From Clostridia bacterium (lineage in GTDB: Bacteria > Bacillota > Clostridia > Oscillospirales > Butyricicoccaceae): a DNA stretch of 18,703 nucleotides. The notes under the pieces are model-generated. The model did no database searches. It saw only the letters and a program-made list of their open reading frames with translations, and was not told the origin of the DNA. The stretch is from positions 1 through 18,703 of the forward strand of contig CAAFJY010000082.1 in NCBI GenBank assembly GCA_900763355.1, written 5' to 3'. The position numbers and the translations under genes were made by a program. This document shows positions 1 through 8,436 of the stretch, one piece after another (position 1 is the stretch's first letter; every line of letters begins with the position of its first letter).

Positions 1-56
1 GGGAGAAAAAGAGCGTCGCAATTCATCAAAAAGCGATTTCTTTTCCCGGCGGATGC

Positions 57-65
57 TGGTATACT
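57..65 (+). promoter_or_regulatory. Extended -10 promoter for the LuxR regulator gene
   Basis: TATACT lies at 60-65 and is preceded by TG one base upstream (57-58), the extended -10 pattern. The position 17 bases upstream (TTTCTT, 37-42) is a poor -35, which fits an extended -10 promoter. Transcription would start near 72, giving a leader of about 47 bases before the start codon at 119. This is pattern matching only. Confidence 0.5.
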
Positions 66-118
66 GTTTCCAGAAACCCACCCCGGGGCCCGCCCCGTCC
101 AGGAAGGAGCCTGCCTGT

Positions 119-2614
119 ATGCCCATCCGGCTGAACACCACCTATGTCTCCCCCGCCCTGGGGGAGAGCCTTTCCCGCATCCCCCAGCACCCCGTCACCC
201 TCCTGACGGCCCCCATGGGCTGCGGCAAGACCCGGGCCGCCGCCTGGTGGGCCGAGCGCTTTGCCCGCCAGTGCCCCCAGGCCCGCATCCTCCGCCAGAG
301 CCTGGTCACCGGGTCGGTTCAGGATGCCTGGCGGGGCTTTTGCCGCGCCCTCCGCCCCTGGCCGGAGCTGTGCGCCCGGATGGAGCAGCTGGGCTTCCCC
401 CGGGAGGAGCAGAGCCGGGGCCTCTTTCTGGAGCTCCTCTGCGACGGGCTGGAGGAGGGGACCGGGCCGGTGATCTATCTCCTGGACGACGCCCACCGGC
501 TGGCCGACCCGGCCTTTTCCGCCCTGCTGCTCTTTTTGGGTCTGCGGCTGCCGGAGCGAGTGCGCCTGGTGGTGCTGTCCCGCGGTCCGGTATTTGACGC
601 CCGGGCCAAGCTGGCCCTGGGGGACCGGCTGCTGGAGATCGGCAGCGCCGATCTCCGTCTCACCCCGGAGGGGGCGGCGGACTATGCCCGCCGGTGCGGC
701 CTGCGGCTGACGCCGGGGGACGCGGAGGCCCTGGTGCGGGACACCGGCGGGTGGTTCGCCATGGTCTATCTCTGGCTGGAGCACTACCGCCAGCAGGGGG
801 CCTGGCCCGCCCCCGGCGCGGGGGCCGACGCCCTGGTGGACGAAGCCCTCTTCGCCCCCCTCTCCCCGGAAAGGCAGGGCTTTTTGGTGCGGCTGGGCCT
901 CACCGAGGGGCTGAGCGCCCAGGGGGCGGCCTTCCTCTTCCCCGGGCTGGACGCCCCCGCTCTGCTGGAGGAGCTGGCGGGACAAAATGCTTTTTTGACC
1001 TGTACCGGCGGGGTCTGGCGCTGCCATCACCTGCTCCGGGCCTGCGCCCGGGAGCGGTTTGCCCGTTTTTCGTCGGAGGAGCAGCGGGCCGTCCTGGACC
1101 GTCTGGGTCAATGGTATGCCCAGACGGGGGAGACCCGGGCCGCCGCCCAGTGCTTTGCCCGGGCGGAGAGCTGGGACGCGCTCCTGGACGCAGTGGGGGC
1201 CGACGGAGGCCTGAGCCTGGGGCCCGAAGCCCTCCCTCTGGCCCGGGAGTGGATGGAGGCCTGCCCGGAGGAGGCGCTGCTGCGCCACCCCCAGGCGATC
1301 CTGGTCTTCCTCCTGCTGCTGTTTTATGCCCGGGATCTCCCGGGGATGGAGCGGTATCACACCCTCCTGGACCGGTCCATGGCCCAGTGCGCCGGCCTTT
1401 CCCCCGTCCTCCGGGACCAGCTGGAGGGGGAGGCCCTGCTGCGCCTGTCCTTTTTGGCCTTTAACGACATTTCGGCTATGAGCGCCTATCACCGGCGGAT
1501 CCGGGCCCTGCTCCCCCTGCCCCGCAACCCCTGGACCCAGGGCTCCCCCTCGGTGCTGCTGCTCTATCACAGCCATCCCGGGGCCCTCGACCGGGAAAAC
1601 GGGGAGATGGCGGAATGTATGCCCATCTATTCCCGGGCAGCCGGGGGACACGGCAGCGGCGCTGCCGCCCTCATGGCCGGGGAGACCGCTCTCCTCCGGG
1701 GGGACTTTGCCGAAGCCGCCATCCTGTGCCGCCGGGCCGAGAGCCAGGCCCGGGAGGGGGCCGAGCCCAGCATCGGGGCGGCCGCCGCCTTTCTCGCCGC
1801 CCGGCTGGCGCTTTATGAAGACACACCCCGCGACGGGGGGGATTTTCTCCGCCGGGCGGGGGATGCCCTCCGCCGGGAGCGGCAGTACCGCCTGCTCACC
1901 ACCCTGGAGCTGGCCCGGGCCTGGCAGAGCGCCCTCTTGGGCCGCGCCGGGGAGCTGCCCCCCTGGCTCACCGGGGAGACCGACAGCATCGCCCGGGTCT
2001 TCCCCCTCATCGCGCCCCTGGTGCGGGTCTTTACCCAAAAGGCCCTCCTCGCCCGGGGAGAATGGACCCTGGCCGCCGCCCAGACGCCGGAGCTGGCCCG
2101 GGGCTGCCGGGCCGCCCGCTTTGCCCAGGGGGAGCTTTATGCCCATCTCCAGGGGGCCGAAGCCCTGGCCATGCTGGGAAAGACGGCGGAAGCCAAACAG
2201 GCCCTGCAGGATGCCTGGGCCCTGGCCCAGCCCGACGGGCTGATCCTCCCCTTCGCCGAGAGCGGGGAATGCCTGGCCGGGCTGATGGATGCCCTCCTTC
2301 CCTCCGAGGACCGGGCGCGGGTGCGCGCCCTGGCCGGGCGATTCCGCCGGGCAAAGGAGCTGCTTTCCCGCCCCGACGGCGACCCCTTTTCCGTCCTCAC
2401 CCAGCGGGAGCGGGACATCGCTCTCCTGGCGGCCCAGCGCCGCAGCAGCCGGGAGATCGCCCAGGCCCTGTGCCTCACCGTCAAGTCGGTGGACAACCGG
2501 CTCAACACCATCTATGAAAAGCTGGGGCTGGGCGGCCGGGGACGCAGCAAGCGCCAGGCGCTCGCCGCCCTGGCCGAGGGGCATCTTTCCGAAAAAACAG
2601 AAACATTGGGGTGA
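119..2614 (+). CDS. MalT-type LuxR family transcriptional regulator with N-terminal ATPase
   Basis: The 831-residue product has the layout of large MalT/LAL-type regulators: an N-terminal STAND-type ATPase, a helical repeat-like middle and a C-terminal LuxR helix-turn-helix. Walker A is APMGCGKT (residues 31-38). A Walker B-like strand ends in LLDDAH with acidic residues near 123-124. The DNA-binding domain covers about 760-822 (LTQRERDIALLA, then REIAQALCLTVKSVDNRL). The middle region is rich in Ala/Leu helices, as in the TPR-like signal-sensing part of this family. An in-frame ATG at 53 exists, but ATG 119 is preferred because AAGGAG lies at 103-108 and the family match begins there. Family members bind ATP, oligomerise and activate transcription; the inducer is not predictable from sequence. 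The next gene on the same strand encodes a giant surface protein and is the obvious candidate target. No truncation or frameshift is seen. Confidence 0.9.
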   Translation: MPIRLNTTYVSPALGESLSRIPQHPVTLLTAPMGCGKTRAAAWWAERFARQCPQARILRQSLVTGSVQDAWRGFCRALRPWPELCARMEQLGFPREEQSRGLFLELLCDGLEEGTGPVIYLLDDAHRLADPAFSALLLFLGLRLPERVRLVVLSRGPVFDARAKLALGDRLLEIGSADLRLTPEGAADYARRCGLRLTPGDAEALVRDTGGWFAMVYLWLEHYRQQGAWPAPGAGADALVDEALFAPLSPERQGFLVRLGLTEGLSAQGAAFLFPGLDAPALLEELAGQNAFLTCTGGVWRCHHLLRACARERFARFSSEEQRAVLDRLGQWYAQTGETRAAAQCFARAESWDALLDAVGADGGLSLGPEALPLAREWMEACPEEALLRHPQAILVFLLLLFYARDLPGMERYHTLLDRSMAQCAGLSPVLRDQLEGEALLRLSFLAFNDISAMSAYHRRIRALLPLPRNPWTQGSPSVLLLYHSHPGALDRENGEMAECMPIYSRAAGGHGSGAAALMAGETALLRGDFAEAAILCRRAESQAREGAEPSIGAAAAFLAARLALYEDTPRDGGDFLRRAGDALRRERQYRLLTTLELARAWQSALLGRAGELPPWLTGETDSIARVFPLIAPLVRVFTQKALLARGEWTLAAAQTPELARGCRAARFAQGELYAHLQGAEALAMLGKTAEAKQALQDAWALAQPDGLILPFAESGECLAGLMDALLPSEDRARVRALAGRFRRAKELLSRPDGDPFSVLTQRERDIALLAAQRRSSREIAQALCLTVKSVDNRLNTIYEKLGLGGRGRSKRQALAALAEGHLSEKTETLG

Positions 2615-2640
2615 TCTTCACCCTTTTCCTCCAAACAAAA

Positions 2641-2682
2641 CCACTGTATCGTAGAAATGAAAACGATACAGTGGCTTTTTTT
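2641..2682 (+). terminator. Intrinsic terminator or attenuator between the regulator and the SLH gene
   Basis: A perfect 12-bp inverted repeat (CCACTGTATCGT at 2641-2652, its complement at 2663-2674) with a 10-base loop is followed by C and seven T (2676-2682). It ends the regulator transcript. No convincing promoter lies between it and the start at 2736, so it may also act as an attenuator for the SLH gene. Confidence 0.85.
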
Positions 2683-2735
2683 ACCCATGACGCGGTCTGC
2701 GGCCCGCGCCGCAGCAAGAAGGAGGAAGGATCTTG

Positions 2736-5700
2736 ATGAAACGAAACAGCTTTGCCCCATCCCTCTGGGGGAGGCGGGCGCTGAGCGCTCTTTTGGCTCT
2801 CGCCCTGTGCCTGGGCCTGCTGCCGGGGGCAGTCTTTGCCGGGGAAACCCCGGAAACCGGCGGACAGACGCCGAAAATCCTCGCGTCCCGCACCCTGCGG
2901 GAGGCTTTTGCCGAGGAAGAAGACAAAAATCCCAAGCCCCTGGACACCGGCCGGACGCTGACCATCACCGCCGGGGACGTGGAAAAACCCATCGACGCCA
3001 ACGGCGGCTACACGGCCCTGGACCTGGCCATCCCCGCGGGGACGGAGGTCACCGCCGTGATGAGCTTCCGCACCGCCGCCCCCGTGACCCGGTGGAACCT
3101 GTATCAGGGGGCCGCCTTTGACGGGGAAAACTATACCTGGGAGACGGTGAATACCACGAACACCGACCAGTCCAGCGTCTCCGGAACGCTGACCTTTACC
3201 TTCACCATGCCGGAGAGCGACGTCATCCTGGAGCCGGTGGTGATGACGGGCAACGCGCCGGTGACCCCCTATTACGAAGCGGAAGACCGGGCGCTGGAAA
3301 ACAACGGCTCCTGCCGCTATGACTGGGAGTACATCCTCCCCACCGCGCTGGCGGCGGGCATCCGCGCGCCCCAGGCGGGGCAGCGCTTCGCCGGGTGGTA
3401 TGCCCTCCGGGACCCGGCGAAGACCGTTTATCAGCCCAAGGACAAGGTGCACCTGACCTATGCCCTGGTGGACTGCACCGGGGCGGAGCTGCGCTTCCCC
3501 ATGGGGAGCAAGTGGGAAACATCCGCGGCCGCCCTCCCCATCCTGACCGTGGACCCCAGCGGCGGGCGCTATACCGTGGCGTGCAGTGACAGCGGGGCCT
3601 GTCTGGTTCCCGGCACGGCGGAGGACGCCTATGCCATTCCCGCGGGGAGCACCGTCACCCTCACCTTCACCCCCCGGGGGAACGAAACGCTGGATCACTG
3701 GACCCTGAACAGCGAGAGCCTGTCTGGGGACCGCTTCACCATGCCCGAAGGGGATGCCGAAGTCAAAGCCGTCCTCAAAGCCGAGCCCGACGGCACCGAC
3801 CCCGCCCAGCCCGCGAACTACCGCTTGGAATATTCCCCCGCAGATGGGAAGCTCTATAAGATCTATTCCGACGGCACCCGCACCCCCTACACCGGCCAGA
3901 CGAACTGCTGGACGGCCCTGGACAGCGACGGGGACGGCCGGTACGAGACCCTCCGGCTCAGCGGCTTTGTCTTCCACTACCAGTTCGCCGGGAAATATGG
4001 GGAGCCCGCCTTCACGCTGAAGGACGGAACGCTGGAAATCCTGGGGGAAAACACCCTCTCCTTTGACGCGGGAGACGGATTTCTGACCTCCGGCGCGGTG
4101 AAGACGGCCAAGGTCGCCGTCACCGGCACGGGGACCCTCCGGGTCAGCCAGACCGGCAGCAACCGCCTGTGGCAGGCGGAGCAGGGGCTGAACATCACCG
4201 GCAGCCCCACCCTCATCCTCCGCGCCGCGGCCGAGGCCGGCAGCGATTCCGAAGCCTGCGCCCTGGAGGTCTCCGGCGGTCTGGACCTCAGCGCCGAAAG
4301 CCGTCTGGAGCTCTCCGCCGTGAAGGGGGACGGCGCTCCCGGGGCGGCCATCCGCCTGACCAACGGCTATCTCACCGCCCACGGCTCGGCGGCGGAGGGG
4401 TGTGCCGAGGCCTTCATCTCCGGGGTCACCGGGGCCGTGGGCGAAACGGGGAACCGGACCAACGCCACCGTCCTCACCCCGGCCAGCGCTTCCGCCCCCG
4501 TCATCCTCCGCGCCCGGACGGAAGCCGAGCGCACCGCAAAAAATGCCCCCTATACCTGGGCCACCGGCCAGCTGGGGGAGACCCTGTTTGACGACGTGAG
4601 CACCCACGGGAAGCTCACCTTTACCGTGGGCGCCCAGAGCGAGACCCTGGAGCAGATCCGGATGAAGGCCCCCGCCGCCCTCACCCTCCGGGCGGGGGAC
4701 GTGGTGACGGTCTCCGCCGAACCGGCGGAGGGCTATACCCTCACCGGCTGGACGCTGGTCATGGGGGACACCTATCGCGACTATGCTTCCGCGGAAAAAT
4801 ACACCGTCTCCACCGGCGGGGACCTGTGCTTCGCCATGCCGGACCGCACGGTCTATGGCATCGTGGCCCATTTTTCCATGAACGATCAGGTCCGGGTGGC
4901 GGTCTATGCCCAGACCGGCGTGGCCAACGACGGCATCTGCTATCTGGGCTATGGGAAGATGGACCAGCCGTTCGCCCTCCCCACGGCGCTGGAAGCGGGG
5001 CTGTTGAGCGGGAAGTATGACCCCCAGCGCTTCTCCCACTGGTATCTGGGCACTGACACCGACACCCAGTACCATCCCGGGGACCGGATCACCCTCACCC
5101 GCAGCTGGCTGGGCACCAACAGCCAGGGGGAGCTGGGCTTTTTGGTCCATGCCAAGACGGCCGACGACCGCAGCCGTCTTTCCCTGACCACGGCGGTTTC
5201 GGGCCAGGGGATCCTCCGCTTCACCTGCCCGGACGAGAGCGTCATGGGCCGGTCCATGCGGAACCTCTGGGCGGTCCCCAAGGGGACGGTCATCACCCTC
5301 ATCCCCGAACCCGCCGAGGGCTGGCAGTTCAAGGAATGGCAGAGCGCCCAGGCGGCCGTCGCCAACAACACCTTCACCATGCCGGGCTCGGACGCCGTCG
5401 TCACCGCGGTTTTTGAGCCCATCCCCGCAAATCAATACGAGATCACCCTCCTGACCACCGAGGGCGGCGCGGCCCTGGCCTCCGCTGTCCGGGCGGAGGA
5501 GGGGACAGAGATCACTCTCACCGCCGCGCCCCAGGCGGGCTATGCCTTCCAGAAATGGGAGGTCGTCTCCGGAAAGGTGACGGTGGAAAACGACCGCTTC
5601 ACCATGCCCGCGGGGCCGGTGACGCTCCGGGCCGTCTTTTTGGAAAAGACCGCGGCCCCGGTGATCTCCCCTGCGGGGAAGGCCTTCTTCCCCGGCTTTG

Positions 5701-7997
5701 AGCCCACCGTCACCCTCTCCTGCGAAACCGAGGGAGCGTGGATCGAATACACCGTCAACGGCGCGCAGTTCCACTACCGCGAGCCCTTCCAAATCACCGA
5801 GACTTCGGTCGTCACCGCCTGGGCCACCAAAATGGGCAAGGCCGACAGCGACCCCGTCACCGTCCTCTTCACCCTCCAGGATGCGGACAAGGGCATCAAG
5901 ATCGACGAGATCACCTTCCCCGACGCCGCTTTCCGCGAGGGCTTGACGCAGAAGCTGGATATCCGCCCCACGGACGGCTACATTTCCTCCATCGAGCAGG
6001 TCACCACCCTCTTTGTGGACGGCCTGAACATCACCAGCCTGGCGGGGGTCCAGGCCCTGAACTTCCTGCACGAGCTCAACTGCTATAACAATCTGCTGGA
6101 AACGGTGGATCTCTCCCAAAACACCAGCCTGCGGGCGCTGGATCTCTCGAACAACTGCCTGACCAGCCTGGATCTCAGCAAAAATACGCTTTTGAAAGCC
6201 GATCAGGTGAATCTCACCGGCAACCGCTATACCCTGGTGGTCGGCGCGGGGCAGCGGCGCTTTGCCCTGTCGGCGCTCCCCGGCGCCTTTGACCCCGCAA
6301 AGGCGAGCCATTGGACCAACGCCGCGGAAAAGGACGGCATCCTCACGGTGACCGACCTGAGCCAGCCCGTCACCTACGTTTACGACTGCGGGAGGGGCTT
6401 CACCATGACCGTCACCCTCACCGTCACCCAGCACTCCCACAGCTATGCTCTCAGCCCCTGGCAGTCGGACGACGCGGGGCACTGGAAGCTGTGCAGTGAC
6501 GCCGATTGCCCCCTCCCCGACAAGGGCGCGACCCAAAAGGAGGCCCACAGCTATGGGGACGACGCCCGCTGCGCCCTCTGCGGTCACAAGGACGGCACCT
6601 CCTACCAGGCCCTCATCCAGGTCCGGGGGGACGGCACGGCCAGCGCCAAGCCCTCCTGGGCCCCGGCGGGGACGGAGATCACCCTCACGGCCATGCCGGG
6701 GGAGAGCGCGCTCTTCCAGGGCTGGCAGGTGGTGCGGGGCAATGTCACCATCGAAAACGGCCGCTTCATCCTGCCCCGGGGCGGGGCGGAGATCCTGGCG
6801 GTCTTTGTCCCCGGGGACATCCGGGTGGAAATGAGCCCGGCGGAGCCCTATACCTTCGCGCCCCTGACCTTTGGCTACGAGTCGGTGGATAACCTGAACA
6901 TCACCCTCACCAACACCGGGAATGTGGCCACCGGGACGCTCCAGGTGCGCTTTGAGGGGGACGCGGCCTTTGCCGCCGTCACCGAGTCCCTCTTCCGTCT
7001 GCCCAGCATCCCCGCGGGCGGGACGGCGAATCTCTCCGTCTATCCCCAGAGCGGGCTGGGCGTGGGGACCCATACCGGGACCCTGACCCTCGCCCGCCAG
7101 GCCGACGGGCAGGTGCTGGGGACCCTCTCCCTGACTGTGACGGTGGTCCCCGCCGCCGGTCATGTCCATGATCTCACCGGCCCCTGGCTGACCGACAGCG
7201 AACATCACTGGAAGCAGTGCGCCGAATGCAGCGAGATCGCCCTTCGCGCGCTCCACAGCTTCCGCTGGGTCATCGACCGGGAAGCCACCCGCACCGAGAC
7301 CGGTCTCCGGCACGAGGAATGCGCCGAATGCGCGCTCCGGAGAAAGGAAAACACCGTCATCCCCAAGCTCCCCGCCGGGGAGCCCATCACCCCCGTGGGT
7401 CCCGCAAAGCCCAGCGAACCGGTGACTCCGGGGGAACCCACGGAGCCCGTGGACCCCGCAGATCCCGCCCAGCCCGGCTTCTCCGATGTGGGGAAGAACG
7501 ACTGGTTCGCCCCGGCGGTGCGCTGGGCGGCGGACAGCGGCATCACCGGCGGCGTGGGCGGCGGACGCTTTGGCGCAGAGCTGCCCTGCACCCGGGCCCA
7601 GGCGGTCACCTTCCTCTGGCGGGCGGCGGGTTCTCCCGCGCCGGAAAAGGCGGCGGATTTCACCGATGTGCCCGAAAACGCCTATTATGCCCCGGCGGTG
7701 GCCTGGGCGCTGGAGACCGGCATCACCACCGGCACCGGGGACACGCAGTTCAGCCCCGACCAGCCCTGCACCCGGGCCCAGGTGGTCCTCTTCCTCTGGC
7801 GGGCGACAGGGAGCCCCTCGCCGGAGCAGGCGGCCCATTTCGCCGACGTGCCTAACGATGCCTACTATGCCCAGGCCGTGGCCTGGGCGGTGGAGACCGG
7901 CATCACCTCCGGCACCGGGGAAGCTGCCTTCAGCCCCGACCGGCCCTGCACCCGGGGGGAGATCGTCACCTTCCTCCACCGGGCGCTGGTGAAATAA
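2736..7997 (+). CDS. Giant secreted multidomain protein with C-terminal SLH domains
   Basis: The 1753-residue product starts with a signal peptide: basic MKRN, a hydrophobic ALSALLALALCLGLL stretch and probable cleavage after AVFA near residue 33. Several divergent InlB-B/bacterial-repeat modules follow, recognised by the pattern GTxITLTAxPxxGYxFxxW then RFTMP (about 101-168, 304-350, 654-715, 850-968, 1312-1360). Region 390-560 is repetitive and beta-helix-like. Residues 970-1045 resemble the chitobiase C-terminal/Fn3-associated domain, and 1060-1170 carry leucine-rich repeats (LRALDLSNNCLTSLDLS). Two His/Cys-rich modules (about 1233-1290 and 1475-1545, with CALCGH and CAECS) flank an Ig-like segment. 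A Pro/Glu linker precedes three SLH domains (about 1583-1753) that would bind cell-wall polymer. AAGGAGG at 2719-2725 serves ATG 2736; a TTG at 2733 is an equally in-frame alternative. Role inferred: wall-anchored adhesion or ligand binding; the substrate is unknown. Confidence 0.9.
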   Translation: MKRNSFAPSLWGRRALSALLALALCLGLLPGAVFAGETPETGGQTPKILASRTLREAFAEEEDKNPKPLDTGRTLTITAGDVEKPIDANGGYTALDLAIPAGTEVTAVMSFRTAAPVTRWNLYQGAAFDGENYTWETVNTTNTDQSSVSGTLTFTFTMPESDVILEPVVMTGNAPVTPYYEAEDRALENNGSCRYDWEYILPTALAAGIRAPQAGQRFAGWYALRDPAKTVYQPKDKVHLTYALVDCTGAELRFPMGSKWETSAAALPILTVDPSGGRYTVACSDSGACLVPGTAEDAYAIPAGSTVTLTFTPRGNETLDHWTLNSESLSGDRFTMPEGDAEVKAVLKAEPDGTDPAQPANYRLEYSPADGKLYKIYSDGTRTPYTGQTNCWTALDSDGDGRYETLRLSGFVFHYQFAGKYGEPAFTLKDGTLEILGENTLSFDAGDGFLTSGAVKTAKVAVTGTGTLRVSQTGSNRLWQAEQGLNITGSPTLILRAAAEAGSDSEACALEVSGGLDLSAESRLELSAVKGDGAPGAAIRLTNGYLTAHGSAAEGCAEAFISGVTGAVGETGNRTNATVLTPASASAPVILRARTEAERTAKNAPYTWATGQLGETLFDDVSTHGKLTFTVGAQSETLEQIRMKAPAALTLRAGDVVTVSAEPAEGYTLTGWTLVMGDTYRDYASAEKYTVSTGGDLCFAMPDRTVYGIVAHFSMNDQVRVAVYAQTGVANDGICYLGYGKMDQPFALPTALEAGLLSGKYDPQRFSHWYLGTDTDTQYHPGDRITLTRSWLGTNSQGELGFLVHAKTADDRSRLSLTTAVSGQGILRFTCPDESVMGRSMRNLWAVPKGTVITLIPEPAEGWQFKEWQSAQAAVANNTFTMPGSDAVVTAVFEPIPANQYEITLLTTEGGAALASAVRAEEGTEITLTAAPQAGYAFQKWEVVSGKVTVENDRFTMPAGPVTLRAVFLEKTAAPVISPAGKAFFPGFEPTVTLSCETEGAWIEYTVNGAQFHYREPFQITETSVVTAWATKMGKADSDPVTVLFTLQDADKGIKIDEITFPDAAFREGLTQKLDIRPTDGYISSIEQVTTLFVDGLNITSLAGVQALNFLHELNCYNNLLETVDLSQNTSLRALDLSNNCLTSLDLSKNTLLKADQVNLTGNRYTLVVGAGQRRFALSALPGAFDPAKASHWTNAAEKDGILTVTDLSQPVTYVYDCGRGFTMTVTLTVTQHSHSYALSPWQSDDAGHWKLCSDADCPLPDKGATQKEAHSYGDDARCALCGHKDGTSYQALIQVRGDGTASAKPSWAPAGTEITLTAMPGESALFQGWQVVRGNVTIENGRFILPRGGAEILAVFVPGDIRVEMSPAEPYTFAPLTFGYESVDNLNITLTNTGNVATGTLQVRFEGDAAFAAVTESLFRLPSIPAGGTANLSVYPQSGLGVGTHTGTLTLARQADGQVLGTLSLTVTVVPAAGHVHDLTGPWLTDSEHHWKQCAECSEIALRALHSFRWVIDREATRTETGLRHEECAECALRRKENTVIPKLPAGEPITPVGPAKPSEPVTPGEPTEPVDPADPAQPGFSDVGKNDWFAPAVRWAADSGITGGVGGGRFGAELPCTRAQAVTFLWRAAGSPAPEKAADFTDVPENAYYAPAVAWALETGITTGTGDTQFSPDQPCTRAQVVLFLWRATGSPSPEQAAHFADVPNDAYYAQAVAWAVETGITSGTGEAAFSPDRPCTRGEIVTFLHRALVK

Positions 7998-8019
7998 CGC
8001 CTCTCTGACCAAAGATAAA

Positions 8020-8042
8020 GCCCCCGGCGGCGTGCCGGGGGC
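8020..8042 (+). terminator. GC-rich terminator hairpin after the SLH gene
   Basis: GCCCCCGGC (8020-8028) pairs perfectly with GCCGGGGGC (8034-8042) across a 5-base loop, 22 bases after the stop codon. The tail TCTTCT is only moderately T-rich, and a second hairpin follows 11 bases later. The pair probably terminates together. Confidence 0.7.
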
Positions 8043-8053
8043 TCTTCTGATCA

Positions 8054-8082
8054 AAAAAGTCTGTGCAGAGCACAGACTTTTT
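8054..8082. terminator. Bidirectional terminator, 13-bp stem
   Basis: AAAAAGTCTGTGC (8054-8066) pairs with GCACAGACTTTTT (8070-8082) across a 3-base loop. The A-run on one side and T-run on the other allow termination in both directions. It separates the plus-strand SLH unit from the minus-strand transporter. Confidence 0.75.
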
Positions 8083-8377
8083 CTCATCCATGCTTTTTCC
8101 CGCACAAGCGCCGGGAAAAAGCACGGTGACCCGCCCATTTTCCCCACCACACAAGGCATTGCGGGGGCCCCGGGGATCCATGGATCTTCGGCAAGGGAAT
8201 TGCTGAAAATCAGACGCCGGTACGCACCGGCGGGGCCGCCGCGCAGCTTGAAAAAACGGCGAAACCGGCCCACAGGCCGGACCCAAAGCAGGCTGCACAG
8301 GCAGCCGCGGCCCTTCTGTGCCGCGCCGCAAGTACGGCGCAGGGCTGGGAACCCCCATTTCATGCGGAAAATGCCGC
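8083..8377. other. Gene-free stretch packed with hairpins
   Basis: No convincing coding sequence is present; the frames open across it are extensions or shadows of neighbours. A 12-bp inverted repeat lies at 8091-8123 (TGCTTTTTCCCG and its complement). Four compact GC-rich hairpins follow: 8215-8232 (CGCCGGT/ACCGGCG), 8265-8280 (CCGGCC/GGCCGG), 8291-8306 (GGCTGC/GCAGCC) and 8323-8340 (GCGCCG/CGGCGC). A weaker TGCGG/CCGCA stem sits at 8363-8378. Loops are 4-6 bases, except 9 bases in the first. It could be an intergenic repeat element or a structured transcript; which strand is transcribed cannot be told. Confidence 0.6.
8304..8333 (+). repeat. Short dispersed repeat, copy 1
   Basis: This 30-base stretch matches 18655-18684 at 27 of 30 positions in the same orientation, including identical blocks CGGCCCTTCT and CCGCGCCGCAAGT. 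Both copies are intergenic. It overlaps the fourth hairpin of the array (8323-8340), whereas the second copy lacks the pairing right arm. Confidence 0.55.
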
Positions 8378-8412
8378 AAAAAACCGGGCGCGGAGAGCTT
8401 TTCCGCGCCCGG
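8378..8412 (-). terminator. Terminator of the NSS transporter gene
   Basis: CCGGGCGCGGA (8384-8394) pairs with TCCGCGCCCGG (8402-8412) around a 7-base loop. Read on the minus strand, the 11-bp GC-rich stem is followed by six T (complement of 8378-8383). It lies 25 bases beyond the transporter stop codon, an ideal intrinsic terminator. Confidence 0.85.
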
Positions 8413-8436
8413 TGTGCATTTTTTTGCGTTTTTTCC

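Noticed and set aside
26..2584. An 852-codon minus-strand open frame opposite the LuxR regulator
   Set aside because: The composition is Gly/Pro/Gln-rich without domains, and the opposite strand encodes clear Walker and helix-turn-helix motifs.
8091..8123. The 12-bp TGCTTTTTCCCG inverted repeat as a third terminator
   Set aside because: The stem is perfect, but no T-tract follows on either strand, so it was kept only as part of the hairpin stretch.
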